Positions 22,102 through 33,740 are shown, counted from the first letter of the stretch. The stretch is 64,000 nt of DNA from Maratus speciosus (GCA_963932465.1 OZ010798.1:16290981-16354980), one strand, 5' to 3'. Numbers and translations are program-made. The notes: a model not told the origin generated them from the sequence alone.

Positions 22102-22252
22102 CATAGATGCCAACTGTTACGCTTTTTGTCTACCACTAAAATTTTATGGAGATTTTCGCCTTGTTTAATCATGAGATTTCGACGATTGAATGAGATAATA
22201 TTTTCTATAAAATTTTAGTGGTAAGAAAAAAGCGTAAAGGTTTGCAGCTATG
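22102..22252. mobile_element. hAT-like MITE, 151 bp
   Basis: The left end is CATAGATGCCAACTGTTACG and the right end the inverse of CATAGCTGCAAACCTTTACG. The arms extend through ACCACTAAAATTTTA. Flanks share only 6 bp (TACTGT), so the 8-bp hAT duplication is not proven. The inner ACCACTAAAATTTTA and the loop resemble the MITE at 15739. Confidence 0.65.
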
Positions 22253-22301
22253 TACTGTTCAAGATTGTCAGATAATATGAAATATTAGCTAGACAGCTGT
22301 A

Positions 22302-23130
22302 TTAACCCTTTTGTGCCTAGCGTCCCATTTTTGGGACGTTTCAATTTTCATGAATAAGTATATTTTTCTTCTCCTTTATAACATGAAATTCATATGAAAT
22401 AATTATCTATAAATGTCTTTATCTATTACCGAGAGATGATAGCATAAGATGGATATTTATTTGTTTAAATGAAGGCGTTTTTCGGTGTTTATAAATTTTT
22501 AATTTTTCAAGATGACGAAATGTAAAAAGTAAGTTTATTTGTATTTTTTCTATGAAGGTTGCAAAATCGCAAGTCATAATCTTAGATTGTAGACTTTTTA
22601 AAAATAAGTATTTTTTTAAATTGCGAAATTAAATGTTCAAGCTTATTTTTTATGCATTTTTGTAATGTCCACAATATAGGGTTCTAGGCACAAATGGTCA
22701 CATATTTTTGTTGGTCATTTAGGAGATAGTTATTTATGTAATCTCCTTTTGAAGATATTTATGAAATAAATTGTTTTTAAGTCAGCAATGCGATTATTTT
22801 TATTTTATTATTAATAATATTTATAACGTTATTAGTAATAAACTCTGTAAAGAAATAAATATATTTTTTTGTAGTTCATAAAAATGCTAATTATGTAGTA
22901 CATAATATACAATTTAAAAACTTTTTAAATATAAATATAGATAAACACATAATTATGCATATTATTCTACTAGAAATACTCATATGTAGTTTTTTTTTTA
23001 CATTTTATTAAATAAATACAAAAAAGTTTAAGTAAAATTTTTTTAGTATTTTTTAGTTCATTTTGCAATATTTTAAAGTGATTTTATCAAAACAGATGAG
23101 AAAACCAAAATTCAGGCACAAATGGGTTAA
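22302..23130. mobile_element. piggyBac-like element, TTAA ends
   Basis: The left end is TTAACCCTTTTGTGCCTAG and the right end the inverse of TTAACCCATTTGTGCCTGAA. The 829 bp includes TTAA at each end. There is an internal copy of GGCACAAATGG near 22690 and no transposase frame. Confidence 0.75.
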
Positions 23131-23857
23131 AATGAGTCTAAAAATTAAAGCAGTTTTTCAAATAATCTCATGATTTATAGATGATGCACTAAGGTTTACT
23201 CATTAGATAATTTGAATGTTCTTTTAAATCAAGTTTTTTCTTGCAATTTAAGTATTTCTTATGATGTTCTTCCATGTTACCTCACTGGTTGCCATTACCC
23301 CAAAAGTGAACTTCTTTTTAAAGATAAACATTGATATGTATATATATATATATTTGTTGTTCCACTTCAAAAACACATTAAAACTGTGTTAAAAAACAGT
23401 CAAAATGTATTATTTACAAACTTTTAATGCATCTCAATTTTTTTTTTATGTTGGATTACAAATAAAATAGTATTCCACTTAACCAAACTTTCTCTGTGTG
23501 TTAAAATATAATTAAATAATAACGTATTTTTAATTTTACTGCCTGAAAAAAGTCCACTTTTTCGAGGGGGGGGGGGGAGGAGAAGGGAGGATTTAGATGT
23601 CTGATTTATGCAAACATAATGTTTGTCACTTGTTTTTTCCTTGGTAATAATGTTAAATTCAGTATTGAGAGGACTATATATATTAACTGACACACATTTA
23701 TCTACATTGTTCTGTATTATCTATATTATATTAAAAAATAATTATATTAGATCTGTGCCCTTGTTGGCTGTGTCAAGAAAAGGAAAGGGTTTCCAGAATT
23801 TAGTATAACTATATCTTAATTTAGATATTTTGTTTGATTTATTATCCCCATTTATAC
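23131..23857. other. No feature recognised
   Basis: AT-rich sequence with a short (TA)n at 23337-23353 and a G-run at 23566-23578. The 89-codon minus frame crosses a poly-C/G tract and is not supported as a gene. Confidence 0.45.
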
Positions 23858-23937
23858 TTAACCCCTAATTGTCGAGCCCGATACAATTACGGGCAATTTG
23901 TCCGTGAATGTATCGGGTGCGACGATTACAGGGTTAA
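23858..23937. mobile_element. Very short TTAA MITE, 80 bp
   Basis: The left end is TTAACCCCTAATTGTCGAGC and the right end the inverse of TTAACCCTGTAATCGTCGCA. The arms pair across almost the whole length (ACCCGATACA inside), leaving a loop of only a few bases. It directly abuts the TA-flanked element at 23941. Confidence 0.7.
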
Positions 23938-23940
23938 ATA

Positions 23941-25080
23941 CAGTCGAACCTCTATTTAACGAAGTCGCTAAATCCCGAAAAAAAGTTCGTTATATGGAAT
24001 ATTCGTTAAATAGAGATTCACCTTTTAAAATACTTTAAACTACATAAAACAGATTTTAAATCCATAAACACTACATATTTTTACTAAAAGTAATTAATCA
24101 CATGTTTTCAAATAAATTATTTCGATTTGTTTTATTTATTTTACCCACCAATATCCATCATCAATTAATTTTTACTATGCATTTAAATCTTTGAAATCTG
24201 CAAGGAAAACAAAACATTGTCCGGGAATACACTGTATTTTCTGTTTAAAGTAAATAGTTTTACATTAAAATTAACTAATTTTAATGGCATTATCGTATTT
24301 ATTATTATTGTAACAAATAATTTTAACCATACATTAACATATGCGTCCTTAAATTTAATTTCTGAAAAACTCTGTTAATTTTGCCTGAATTTTTTATTTA
24401 AAAAAGTAATTTCTCTCATAATAAGTCTCGCATCTTTGCAATGCACCCAAAACCCCTTCATGCGTATTTTCTTCTAACTATGATCAAGGTCGGATTTTTT
24501 GAAATGATTTTAGCATTTCATCATACGAAGTTTTGTTAATTCCTGCATAATGATAATTTCCATCATCATCATATTCGTCTACATCGCAATTCATTGCTGT
24601 ATTGTTTTTATTTTTCACACTGTCGAAAATATCCAATTCCGATAGTGTTACCGAGGTCTAAATTTCAGAATTAAGTGAAATACAATCATCAATCAGCAGA
24701 TCATGGTTAATTTCTTCTTTTTTTCTCACTGTATCCACATTTTTTTAAGTCAGTCTAATTAGGGATTATCGTCTTCGTCCTCCGTACTTACCGAAATCTC
24801 ACTGCCGACAAAGAAGGCGCCTGGTAAAACCAGTTCAAGGTCATTGAACATCATAAAATGCGTTTAAAGAAAGAATAAGTTTGAAATGTCCAGAAATATT
24901 TTGAGAAATGGGGAGAAAAAAAAATTTTATCACAAGAAAAAGTTCGTTACATAGAGAATGCACTTCACTATTTGGAGGTTATTTTACGAAGAAATTTGCA
25001 AAATGATCTTGGTTCCAAGGAAAAGTTCGTAAAATAGAGAAATAAGCAAAATAGAGGTTCGTTAAATAGAGGTCCGACTG
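23941..25080. mobile_element. pogo/Tigger-like element, 1.14 kb
   Basis: The left end is CAGTCGAACCTCTATTTAAC and the right end the inverse of CAGTCGGACCTCTATTTAAC, with TA on both sides. Near the ends additional AAAGTTCGT and ATAGAGGTTCG motifs repeat. The interior could derive from a transposase 3' region, but no domain is legible. Confidence 0.75.
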
Positions 25081-25082
25081 TA

Positions 25083-25453
25083 AAAATATTTATTTTTGTA
25101 GCGTGTTCATTGCTACAATTTTCATGATCATCATTGAATTGTAGGATGGTCTGATTTATCTTTATTCTTACAATTCAATTAATTTTTCATTCATAATGGG
25201 ATATGACTGCAAAATTAGTTATAAAATGTTAACAGAATAATGTAATACAAATATAGTTGGAAAATAATGATTAAATCGATTAATTATTAATAACCACTTT
25301 TTAAATAAATTCATTAATGAAAACATATTCATTACTGACATATTCAACATAGTTTAGCATAGTACGAAAAAGGACGATAGCGTGATAAAAGAAAAACTAA
25401 CTAGTGTCAATCAAAATATTCCGTCACGACATATTTCTAGCCAAAGACAGAAA
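25083..25453. other. No feature recognised
   Basis: A short AT-rich spacer before the pseudogene. No repeat or frame is supported. Confidence 0.4.
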
Positions 25454-26494
25454 CAAGAATCGCTGCATTTCACTGCTTAAAACAGAGTTTCAAAATAACA
25501 GAATTCAAGCATTCAGAAGACGCTGATATCATGATTGTTACCTCAGCCCTTTCAAGAGCCGAAACCTTTGAAATTGTAGTATTGTCGGAGAAGACATTGA
25601 TTTTCTCGTGATCATGAGTATCTTGGGATATCAACACAAAAATCAGTTTTTTCAAAAAACCAGGAAGAGGTAACATCGAAACCAAGTGGTTTTCAGTCAT
25701 GTCATACAAATACAAATCACATGTCATACAAAATGCAATCAGTGGATGCGATAAAACATCCTTTTTTTTGAGCAAGGAAAATTAAAGTTTTGTAACACTT
25801 TGAAAAATCATGATCAGCTTAAGGAAATAGCCTGTGTGTACAATAAACCAGAGTAAACCCGTCAAGAAATCATCAAGGATGGAGAAATATTCATTATTGC
25901 ACTATACAGTGGATGCATAGACACCACACAGACATTGGACACCTTCAGGTTCCAGTTATTTGCTAAATATGCCACTAAAAGAAAACTTCATCTAGCAAGG
26001 CACCAACGCAAGAGGCGGCTCAGCATCATTTCCTCCGATGATATCATCAGGTACAAGCTTGGCTAGGAAACAACATCCCTCCTGAAGAATGGGGTTGGGT
26101 ATGCAGGTCAGATGGTCTCTTTCAGCCAGTTTAAATATGCCAAAACCCAGCACCTGAATCCTTGCTGCATGCTGTCTCACGTAGCTGTATAAAAGGGCAT
26201 AGCCAGGCATGTTCTTGCCAAAAATCAGGACTCAAATACTCGGTAATTTGCAAAAATCGTAACGGGATCAACTGCGAACGACATTATTTACCCAGAAGAG
26301 GGTGGTGAATTTGATGCCTGGGAAACCATCGAAAAAACCAGCAACGAGGATGACTTTGGCAACCAGATTGATGATGTCTTAGCAAGCTCAGAGAAGATCA
26401 ATGCTGTTGAAAAACAAGCAAACTGCTCGTTTGCTCCTCAAGCTGAGGTTCACGGACCAAACCCATCAAACCGCAAGCGCTCCAGATGTTACTA
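25454..26494 (+). pseudogene. Decayed copy of a multicopy arthropod gene (nuclease-like plus Cys-rich C terminus)
   Basis: Three + strand frames joined by frameshifts read in family order. First comes EDADIMIVTSALSRAETFE with a decayed VLSEKTL stretch, then FFKKPGRGNIETKWFS and AISGCDKTSFF. Next is LDTFRFQLFAKYATKRKLHL, then PPEEWGWVCRSDGLFQPV. The end is a Cys-rich part (CIKGHSQACSCQKSGLKYS and VICKNRNGINCE) and an acidic tail ending NRKRSRCY. I recognise this order from an uncharacterised, highly multicopy protein in arthropod genomes. Its GEDxDLLVLL-type and GCD motifs suggest a PIN/FEN-like nuclease fold, which is my inference. Several stops and frameshifts make it non-functional. The open frames on the minus strand here are shadows. 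Confidence 0.6.
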
Positions 26495-28559
26495 AATACA
26501 TTAAAAATGTTACCGTAACTCTTACTTACATTCATTTAAATACCTACTATTAATATTCTCCACTTAAGTTCTAAAAAAAAAAAATACAATGTTGACAAAT
26601 GTTTTTACAACGTTACCGTTGTTATTAACCGTTATTGCTATCATGCAAATATGGTAACAAATAATATAAAAAAGTTACATTAAAGAGGATGAAATGAATA
26701 AAAAATGGTGTCAAATGTTGGTTTTTGCGATTTTCCGCAAAGTTAGAAAAAAAGGTGTATTTTTCAGAAATCCATAGCACGCTTAGTAATGGGTTTAGAA
26801 AAACGTTTTTATTATAAAATTTGTAGAGAATTTAATGTTCTTTCTTTTTGTATTTACGTATGGTACACAAAAATTTTATAATTTTTAAGTTATAGTCGAA
26901 AAACGGAAAAAAGTCCGAAATTTTCGTGCATTTTTCGCTTCACAAAGTTTAGCTTCGAGATATTTTGTTCGAAAACAATTAATTCCTTTTTTTAGCATCA
27001 CCATAAACACTTTAAAAACATAAAATCTTCTAGCAGAATTTTTGCATATATTTCTGACAATTTGACTGGACTACACCTCCACACAAAAAAGCATAATCCT
27101 GGATTTGGCCCTGTGTATGTCATGCGAGCTTTCCCAAGAGATTATTGTGTTACTATAAGTAATCTTTCCAATTTAGAGAATTTTTTATTGAAATTATCTG
27201 CTGGATTTTTGGAATAATTACTTCCACTTTATTTAATTACGGAATGTCTGTAATTAAATAAATCAAAAATTGTTATTCCAATTTTCTACTTGACGAATAT
27301 AAAAAAAATCAGTTAAATTTTTAACTTTGGTGGGAATGGGAGGGGGTTAGCTAGTTTTGTAGAAAAAGGCTTTGCAAAAGTTCTTGTACCCAGCCTCGTT
27401 TTCGCTAAGAACGGCTCTGCAGTCATACTTTTATTTGTATGTGTGAGAAATTGTATTTTTGGTTATCTTCGAAATTCTTTTGTAGTGTAGATCATAAAAA
27501 AAGCTTTTTATTTATATCTCATACTCTAATGCTTCAAACATATATTTTATACTCTAGTAATGGTGTCGCCAAAGTGAACAATGTCAACCTCCAAGACTTT
27601 ATAGAATGAAACTAGAATTATGATAAAATACTATAAAATGGAGCACATTCACACTGTAGTCAAAATGTTATGCCCCATTTAATATAAATAAGATATGTGC
27701 AAAATTCTGAAAAAAAAACGCATATTACAGTTTGGATTATGACATCACCAATTTCAACATAATTCGAAACTATCAAACATAATTTACAAGATGAAATAAA
27801 TGACTTATTATTAGTTTATCTTGAAGCTTTTTAAAATTTCACTTTAATTTTTTTTTTTGGACGAACATAATTTTACTTGAAAATGCCCGAACCTCTGAAA
27901 TGGTATTTCCAATTTTGTTTTGCATTACCAAGCTTGTACAGGGTTCAATTTGATAAATACCATGTTAATTTCATCTCAGCAAAAGATAAAGAAGAAATAA
28001 TTTAAATATTAAATCTCATAAGAATTTAAGTTTAACACTCACGAATTTTGAGTTCAGTATCAAGAATCATCAATTATTGCATTGAGAATTTCAATCAATT
28101 TTAGAAAGAATAAAAGGTTAATGATAACAATTAACAACAATTAAACTAAACATACGTAACAAAAAACACCAGCACACTTTTTATTATTTTATAATAATTA
28201 AAGAATGATAAAGTAAATAGCATTGATAAACAGTTGAAAATCCTTGAAGAGGGTGCCAATAACAATCCGTAGTAAAGTATCGAATTTCAGAGCACAGTCA
28301 ATGAAAATTTCACAGACATTATACCAAAAGCAAACAATTTCTATATACAATAACAGTTTTCTCTGAATCATAAAACACATTTGAGACTGTTTAAGACAAA
28401 ACTGATTTTTTCGAGGTTTGAGTGCTGAAAGGGGATAAGGGCAAAATAGATGAAGGATGAGATTTTGCCAATTCAAATAATTTTTCTGAACACACCCTTT
28501 GTTGCTCATTTTACAAACGATAGGTATCTCATTAAAAAGCATGTGAATATGTACATTAA
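26495..28559. other. No feature recognised
   Basis: About 2 kb of AT-rich sequence between the pseudogene and the zinc-finger array. A 114-codon minus frame at 28198-28542 has no recognisable domain and is most likely chance. Confidence 0.45.
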
Positions 28560-29770
28560 AATTACACTTCTCAGAAAATTCTTTGTTGCTTATCTTATTT
28601 AATTGAAGATTTCTTATTAATATGCAAACGGGTCTGTGTTTTCAAGTTACTTTTTTGAAAGAATGTTTTGCTGTATACCACACAACTAAAAGGTTTCATT
28701 CAGGAAAAGAGGACTATTTAAATTACCCTTGTCACAAAACTCTTACAGTTTTGCTGCATACCTCGCAATAAAAAAGTTCTTATTTATATGAATACGAAGT
28801 TAACTATTAAAGTCACTTTTTTGGAAATAAATTTTTCTTAATAAATATTTCACAATTAAAATATTTTTCATTTGTTCATACGAATGTATTTTTCAAGTGA
28901 ATTTTCTGAGAAAAGGTTTTTTCATTTATCACAACTGAATTTGCATGCAATAGAAGGTGTACATCCAAAGTAAACGTGTGACAAATTATTTTATTGCATA
29001 TCACATAACTAAAAGAGTTCCCATTTCTTTGCATGAGCAGCAGTGCATTCAAGTGAACTTTCAGAATTTTTTTGTGTCATATCTCACAATTAAAAGATTT
29101 TTCATTTGCATGCCAGAGAAGATGATTACTCAAGCTAAATTTGTGAGAAATTTTTTTGTTGCATAGCTCGCAACTGAAAGGTTTCTCATTTGTATGTTCA
29201 AGAAGATTTGTATTCAAGCTACATTTGTGAGAAAAACTTTTGTTGCATATCTCCAACTAAAAGGTTACTCATTTGTATGTAAAAGGAGGTGTGTATTCAA
29301 GTGACATTTGTGAAAAAATCTTTTGTTGCATATCTCACAACTGAAAAATTTCTCTTTTGTATGCACGAGAAGGTGTGAATTCAAACTGCGTTTGTAAGAA
29401 AAATTTTTGTTGCATATCTCACAAGTGAAACGTTTCTCACCTGTATGCAGGAGAAGATGTGTATTCAAGTTACTTTTCTGAGAAATTTTTTGTTGCATAT
29501 CTCACAAGTGAAACGTTTCTCACCTGTATGCAGGAGAAGATGTGTATTCAAGTTACGTTTCTGACAAAAATTTTTGTTGCATATCTTACAACTGAAAAAG
29601 TTTTCATTGGTATGCAGGAGACGGTGATCATTTAAGCTAATTTTGTGTGAAAATTTTTTGTTGCATATCTCACAACTGAAAGGTTTCTCTTTTGTATGCA
29701 CTAGAAGGTGTGTATTCAAGTTACTTTTCTGAGAAAATGTTTTGTTGCATATCTCACAAGTGAAACGTTT
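28560..29770 (-). pseudogene. Broken 3' part of the C2H2 zinc-finger array
   Basis: In gene sense this follows the TAG at 29771-29773. At least six further fingers are clear at 29265-29770 (e.g. [38 protein letters not shown]). A one-base loss near 29485 (CTCAGAAAAG in place of TCTCAGAAAAG) and a stop at 29265 break the frame. From 29264 down to about 28560 progressively decayed finger remnants continue, recognisable by linker-like HTNEKPFSCE and HLLLHANE sequences. Confidence 0.75.
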
Positions 29771-31213
29771 CTAATCTGTATGCAAGAGAAGGTGTTTATT
29801 CAAATTACTTTTCTGACAAAATTTTTTGTTGCATATCTTACAACTGAAAAAGTTTCTATTGGTATGCAGGAGACGGTGATCATTCAAGCTAATTTTGTGT
29901 GAAAATTTTTTGTTGCATATCTCACAACTGAAAGGTTTCTCTTTTGTATGCATGCGAAGGTGTGTATTCAAATTACTTTTCTGAGAAAATTTTTTGTTGC
30001 ATATCACACAACTGAAAAATTTCTCTTTTGTATGCACGAGGAGATGTGAATTCAAATTGCATTTGTAAGAAAATTTTTTGCAGCATATCTCACAAGTGAA
30101 ACGTTTCTCACCTGTATGCAAGAGAAGGTGTCTATTCAAGTTACTTTTCTGACAAAATTTTTTGTTGCATATCTCACAACTGAAAGGTTTCTCTTTTGTA
30201 TGCACTAGAAGGTGTGTATTCAAGTTACTTTTCTGAGAAAATTTTTTGTTGCATATCTCACAAGTGAAACGTTTCTCATCTGTATGCAAGAGAAGGTGTT
30301 TATTCAAATTACTTTTCTGACAGAATTTTTTGTTGCATATCTTACAACTGAAAAAGTTTCTATTGGTATGCAGGAGACGGTGATCATTCAAGCTACTTTT
30401 GTGTGAAAATTTTTTGTTGCATATCTCACAACTGAAAGGTTTCTCTTTTGTATGCATGCGAAGGTGTGTATTCAAAATACTTTTCTGAGAAAATTTTTTG
30501 TTGCATATCACACAACTGAAAAGTTTCTCTTTTGTATGCACGAGGAGATGTGAATTCAAATTGCATTTGTAAGAAAATTTATTGCTGCATATCTCACAAG
30601 TGAAACGTTTCTCACCTGTATGCAAGAGAAGGTGTCTATTCAAGTTACTTTTCTGACAAAATTTTTTGTTGCATATCTTACAACTGAAAAAGTTTTCATT
30701 GGTATGCAGGAGACGGTGATCATTGAAGTTAATTTTCTGTGAAAATTTTTTGTTGCATATCTCACAACTGAAAGGTTTCTCTTTTGTATGCACTAGAAGG
30801 TGTGTATTCAAGTTACTTTTCTGAGAAAATTTTTTGTTGCATATCTCACAAGTGAAACGTTTCTCATCTGTATGCAAGAGAAGGTGTTTATTCAAATTAC
30901 TTTTCTGACAAAATTTTTTGTTGCATATCTTACAACTGAAAAAGTTTCTATTGGTATGCCGGAGACGGTGATCATTCAAGCTACTTTTGTGTGAAAATTT
31001 TTTGTTGCATATCTCACAACTGAAAGGTTTCTCTTTTGTATGCATGCGAAGGTGTGTATTCAAATTACTTTTCTGAGAAAATTTTTTGTTGCATATCTCA
31101 CAACTGAAAGGTTTCTCATTTGTATGAATATTTAGATGTACTTTCAAGTTACTTTTTACAGAAAATAATTTATTGCATATCTCACAACTGAAAGGTTTCT
31201 TGTTTGTATGCAT
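29771..31213 (-). CDS. C2H2 zinc-finger array, 17 fingers in one open frame
   Basis: The 480-residue frame is entirely tandem C2H2 fingers of 28 residues: C-x2-C-x12-H-x3-H with linkers HTKEKPF, HTNENFF, HTNRNFF, HTDEKRF and HTGEKRF. Such proteins bind DNA in the nucleus. Helix positions -1,2,3,6 fall into a few classes (QSNT, HSSD, QSNK/QSNR, YCNS), a limited and repetitive set. Fingers 2-8, 9-14 and 15 onward are repeats of one block, giving nucleotide periods of 588 and 504 bp. The first Met lies in a linker, so it is not the true start. No KRAB, ZAD or BTB domain is seen. The frame ends where a linker Glu codon is TAG, and fingers continue beyond it. It may be a partial gene, a pseudogene or one exon. 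Confidence 0.75.
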   Translation of the reverse strand: MHTNKKPFSCEICNKLFSVKSNLKVHLNIHTNEKPFSCEICNKKFSQKSNLNTHLRMHTKEKPFSCEICNKKFSHKSSLNDHRLRHTNRNFFSCKICNKKFCQKSNLNKHLLLHTDEKRFTCEICNKKFSQKSNLNTHLLVHTKEKPFSCEICNKKFSQKINFNDHRLLHTNENFFSCKICNKKFCQKSNLNRHLLLHTGEKRFTCEICSNKFSYKCNLNSHLLVHTKEKLFSCVICNKKFSQKSILNTHLRMHTKEKPFSCEICNKKFSHKSSLNDHRLLHTNRNFFSCKICNKKFCQKSNLNKHLLLHTDEKRFTCEICNKKFSQKSNLNTHLLVHTKEKPFSCEICNKKFCQKSNLNRHLLLHTGEKRFTCEICCKKFSYKCNLNSHLLVHTKEKFFSCVICNKKFSQKSNLNTHLRMHTKEKPFSCEICNKKFSHKISLNDHRLLHTNRNFFSCKICNKKFCQKSNLNKHLLLHTD

Positions 31214-31400
31214 AATGTGTTCATAAAAGTTGCGTTTCTCAAAAAATCTTTTGCTGCATATATCAGGAACAAAAGGTTGTGTAAACGAATGTGTTTCATA
31301 TAGTTACTCTGCTAAGAAAATCTTTTGTTGCAAAACTCGTAAACGAAAGGTTTTTGATTTATTTGCATGAGAATGTGTTAACTAAATTCCGGAAATCTTT
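31214..31400 (-). pseudogene. Degenerate fingers upstream of the array
   Basis: The reading frame directly upstream of 31213 gives TQPFVPDICSKRFFEKRNF then YEHIMHTNKKPF, a finger lacking its first Cys. Before it, after a frameshift, comes KPFVYEFCNKRFS, then an in-frame stop and QSNYMKHIRLH, a finger with Tyr for Cys. These show that the array once extended further 5' or that its edge is decayed. Confidence 0.6.
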
Positions 31401-32039
31401 TTCTGTGTGTCTCGAAAATAAGTCTTTTCTTTCAGCATGTGTGAGAAGTTAAAAATTTAGGCCATTCTTAAAAACCATCACAGCTTTCTATAAAGACTTA
31501 AAAGAATATTATGGCGATGCTGATTAAAATCATCTTTGAAATTTATTGTTAGCATATTTTTCACAAAAAGTCTCTCATGTCAGTCATGTGAATTCATGTT
31601 TGATTTTCATAACCTTACACAAAAAGATTTTGTTTTGTTTGTAAAGAAAGCTGAATGCTGTGAGGTACAGCAGGTAAAAGAAGAAACATAACATGCAAAT
31701 AAATACGTCAGGTGACTAAGAAATAGGTCAAAGCAAGTGTTATAGCTTGTAGGTGGGTTGGTAATCAGATTAATTTTATTGATTGATGACACTTATGTCC
31801 CATTCAGAATTCTTGTTCTCAGTATTTATCATCATCTGTCTCTATTTCTCTACAAAAATTACACCAAGAATTAATTTACCTGAAATGAAAGAAAATATAT
31901 TAATATGAACGTTTTTGTATTTTAATTAAAAATAATTATTTATAATGATTTATTACACTTTTATGACAAGCAATTTGAATAACTATAAAAATTCAATATA
32001 TAAAAATTCATTTTTGAATTATCATTAAATTTCAGATGT
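31401..32039. other. No gene recognised upstream of the zinc-finger array
   Basis: The sequence could hold a 5' exon or promoter of the zinc-finger gene, but no start codon with a plausible N-terminal domain is visible. A (TA)n run at 32041-32059 follows. Confidence 0.4.
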
Positions 32040-32065
32040 TTTATATATATATATATATACATATG

Positions 32066-32262
32066 TCGTAGGCTAATTGAGAAATCAGGCTCTTTGTAAA
32101 GAGCCTAGGCTGTTTGCAAAGAGCCGGACCAATTGGAGAATCATCTCCCTTTTTCCAATTAGCCTGATATTTTTCAGACTTATTGCAAAGAGCCTAGACA
32201 GTGTTAGGCTAACTGAAAAATGACCAAATATTTCCAAATCAGGGGGATTGTTTTAGGCTTAT
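32066..32262. repeat. Short inverted/direct repeat cluster (CAAAGAGCC motifs)
   Basis: AGGCTAATTGAGAAATCAGG, TTGCAAAGAGCC and their inverses (CCAATTAGCCTGATATTTTT) recur several times within 200 bp, giving several potential hairpins such as AGGCTCTTTGTAAAGAGCCT. The element class is unknown. Confidence 0.5.
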
Positions 32263-33290
32263 TAACCCATAACCCGACCCGAAACCGAAAACTAAATTAC
32301 AACAGATCGAACCCTGATCCGAGCAAGACAAAATAATTTCAGTCTACACGCATCCCGACCCGAACCTGAAAGTTCCATTTGAAAAAACAGGAAATCTGAC
32401 CCGAACCAAATCTGATAAATGACAAAAATATTGCAAAGAACCATAACCCAATCCAATCAAGACAAAATAATTTCCATGGACACGAAACCCGTCACGAACC
32501 TAAAAATTCCATTTAAAAAACCCCGAAATCTGACCTAAAGCAAACCTCAACCCGACAAAGATATTCCAATAAACCATAAACGATAAGATAAAATAATTTC
32601 TGAGGATATGCATCCCGACTCGAATCTAAAAATTCAATTTGTAAAAAAAAAAAAAAAAGAAATCTAAACTAAATCTGAACCCGACAAAAATATTTAAAAG
32701 AACCATAACTGGATCCGAGCAACACAAACTAATTTCTGCGGACATGTTACCCGACCCCGAACCTATAAATTCCATTAAAAAAAACCTGAAATCTGAGCAG
32801 AACCAAATCTGAACCCGACAAAAATATTCCATTGAACCATAACCCGATCCAAGCAAGACAAAATAATTTCTGTGGACATGAACCCGACATGAACCAGAAA
32901 TTTTCATTTGAAAAAAAAACGAAATTTGAAGCCGACAAACATATTCCACAGATCCATAATCCAAAACGATCAAGACACAATAATTTCCGTGGATACGCAA
33001 ACTGACCGAAAATTCCATTTGAAAATAACACGAACCAAATCCGAACCCGACAAAAATATTCCAAAGAACCATAACCGGAACCGAGCAAGACTAATTTCCG
33101 TGGACACACAATACGACCAGAACTTAAAAATTCCATTTGAAATAAAAACCCAAATCTGACCGGAACCAAATCTGAACCCGATAAAAATTTCCAAAGAACC
33201 ATAACCGGATAAGAGCAACACAAAATCATTTCCGTGGACATGTTACCCGACACGAACCTATACATTCCATTCGAAAAAACCTATCAATCT
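32263..33290 (+). repeat. Tandem repeat, about eight units of 110-140 bp
   Basis: Units carry AACCATAACCCGATCCGAGC, GACAAAATAATTTCCGTGGA and CCCGACACGAACCTAAAAAT, then TTCCATTTGAAAAAA. The AATAATTTC-type marker recurs at about 32333, 32465, 32590, 32730, 32865, 32980, 33088 and 33218. Unit length varies by small gaps. Several long open frames on the minus strand in this block (up to 172 codons) are repetitive Phe/Gly/Ser-rich translations and not genes. Confidence 0.8.
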
Positions 33291-33294
33291 TATT

Positions 33295-33740
33295 CTATTG
33301 ATAAACCTCCATCGAGAGAACACAACGATCTGCCAAAAAACTTGTTTTATCGTGTATTTCTGGCATTGGAAAATCTTGGTTTACAATGAAAAGGCAATAG
33401 ACGCAGTCTGAGTTTTTTTGCGATTTCCTAAAACTGATTTTCTGAATAAGGCGAGTTTTGAAACTCACGTCTTCAATTTTAAAACACAATATGAAAACTT
33501 CATAAATATCGTATGCTGTAGAAACGTTATAATTTTCTAGACCTTTGAGCGGTCTGGAATTACCCTGCCATTGGCACAGGAGAATGACTGGAATCCCATC
33601 ATTGTGGCATGTTTTGACTGCCAATCAAATTTGGATGGTTCCTGGAATAAGTTTCTAGACGGGGGCAGAAATCGTTGAAACTCCAAGCCTGACATCACCA
33701 TGGATTACGTGTGGCTGAGGATTCTGTCCTCAGTATAGCA
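33295..33740 (-). other. Unrecognised open frame of 109 codons
   Basis: A minus-strand frame at 33295-33624 encodes a mixed, not obviously low-complexity sequence (e.g. STAYDIYEVFILCFKIEDV). I recognise no domain, and a second frame upstream is also open (LEFQRFLPPSRNLFQEPSKF). It could be a decayed exon or transposon piece. No function is proposed. Confidence 0.25.

Noticed and set aside
25470..26210. Minus-strand frames of 101 and 72 codons
   Set aside because: The family motifs are on the plus strand; these frames are shadows of the decayed copy.
28198..28542. Minus-strand frame of 114 codons
   Set aside because: It is AT-rich with no recognisable domain, no splice context and no homologous copy in the window.
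29708..30994. Plus-strand frames of about 64 codons repeated three times
   Set aside because: They are antisense shadows of the zinc-finger array with the same 504- and 588-bp spacing.
32626..33265. Overlapping long minus-strand frames (148 and 172 codons)
   Set aside because: They translate the 110-140-bp tandem repeat in several frames at once and give repetitive, low-information sequence.
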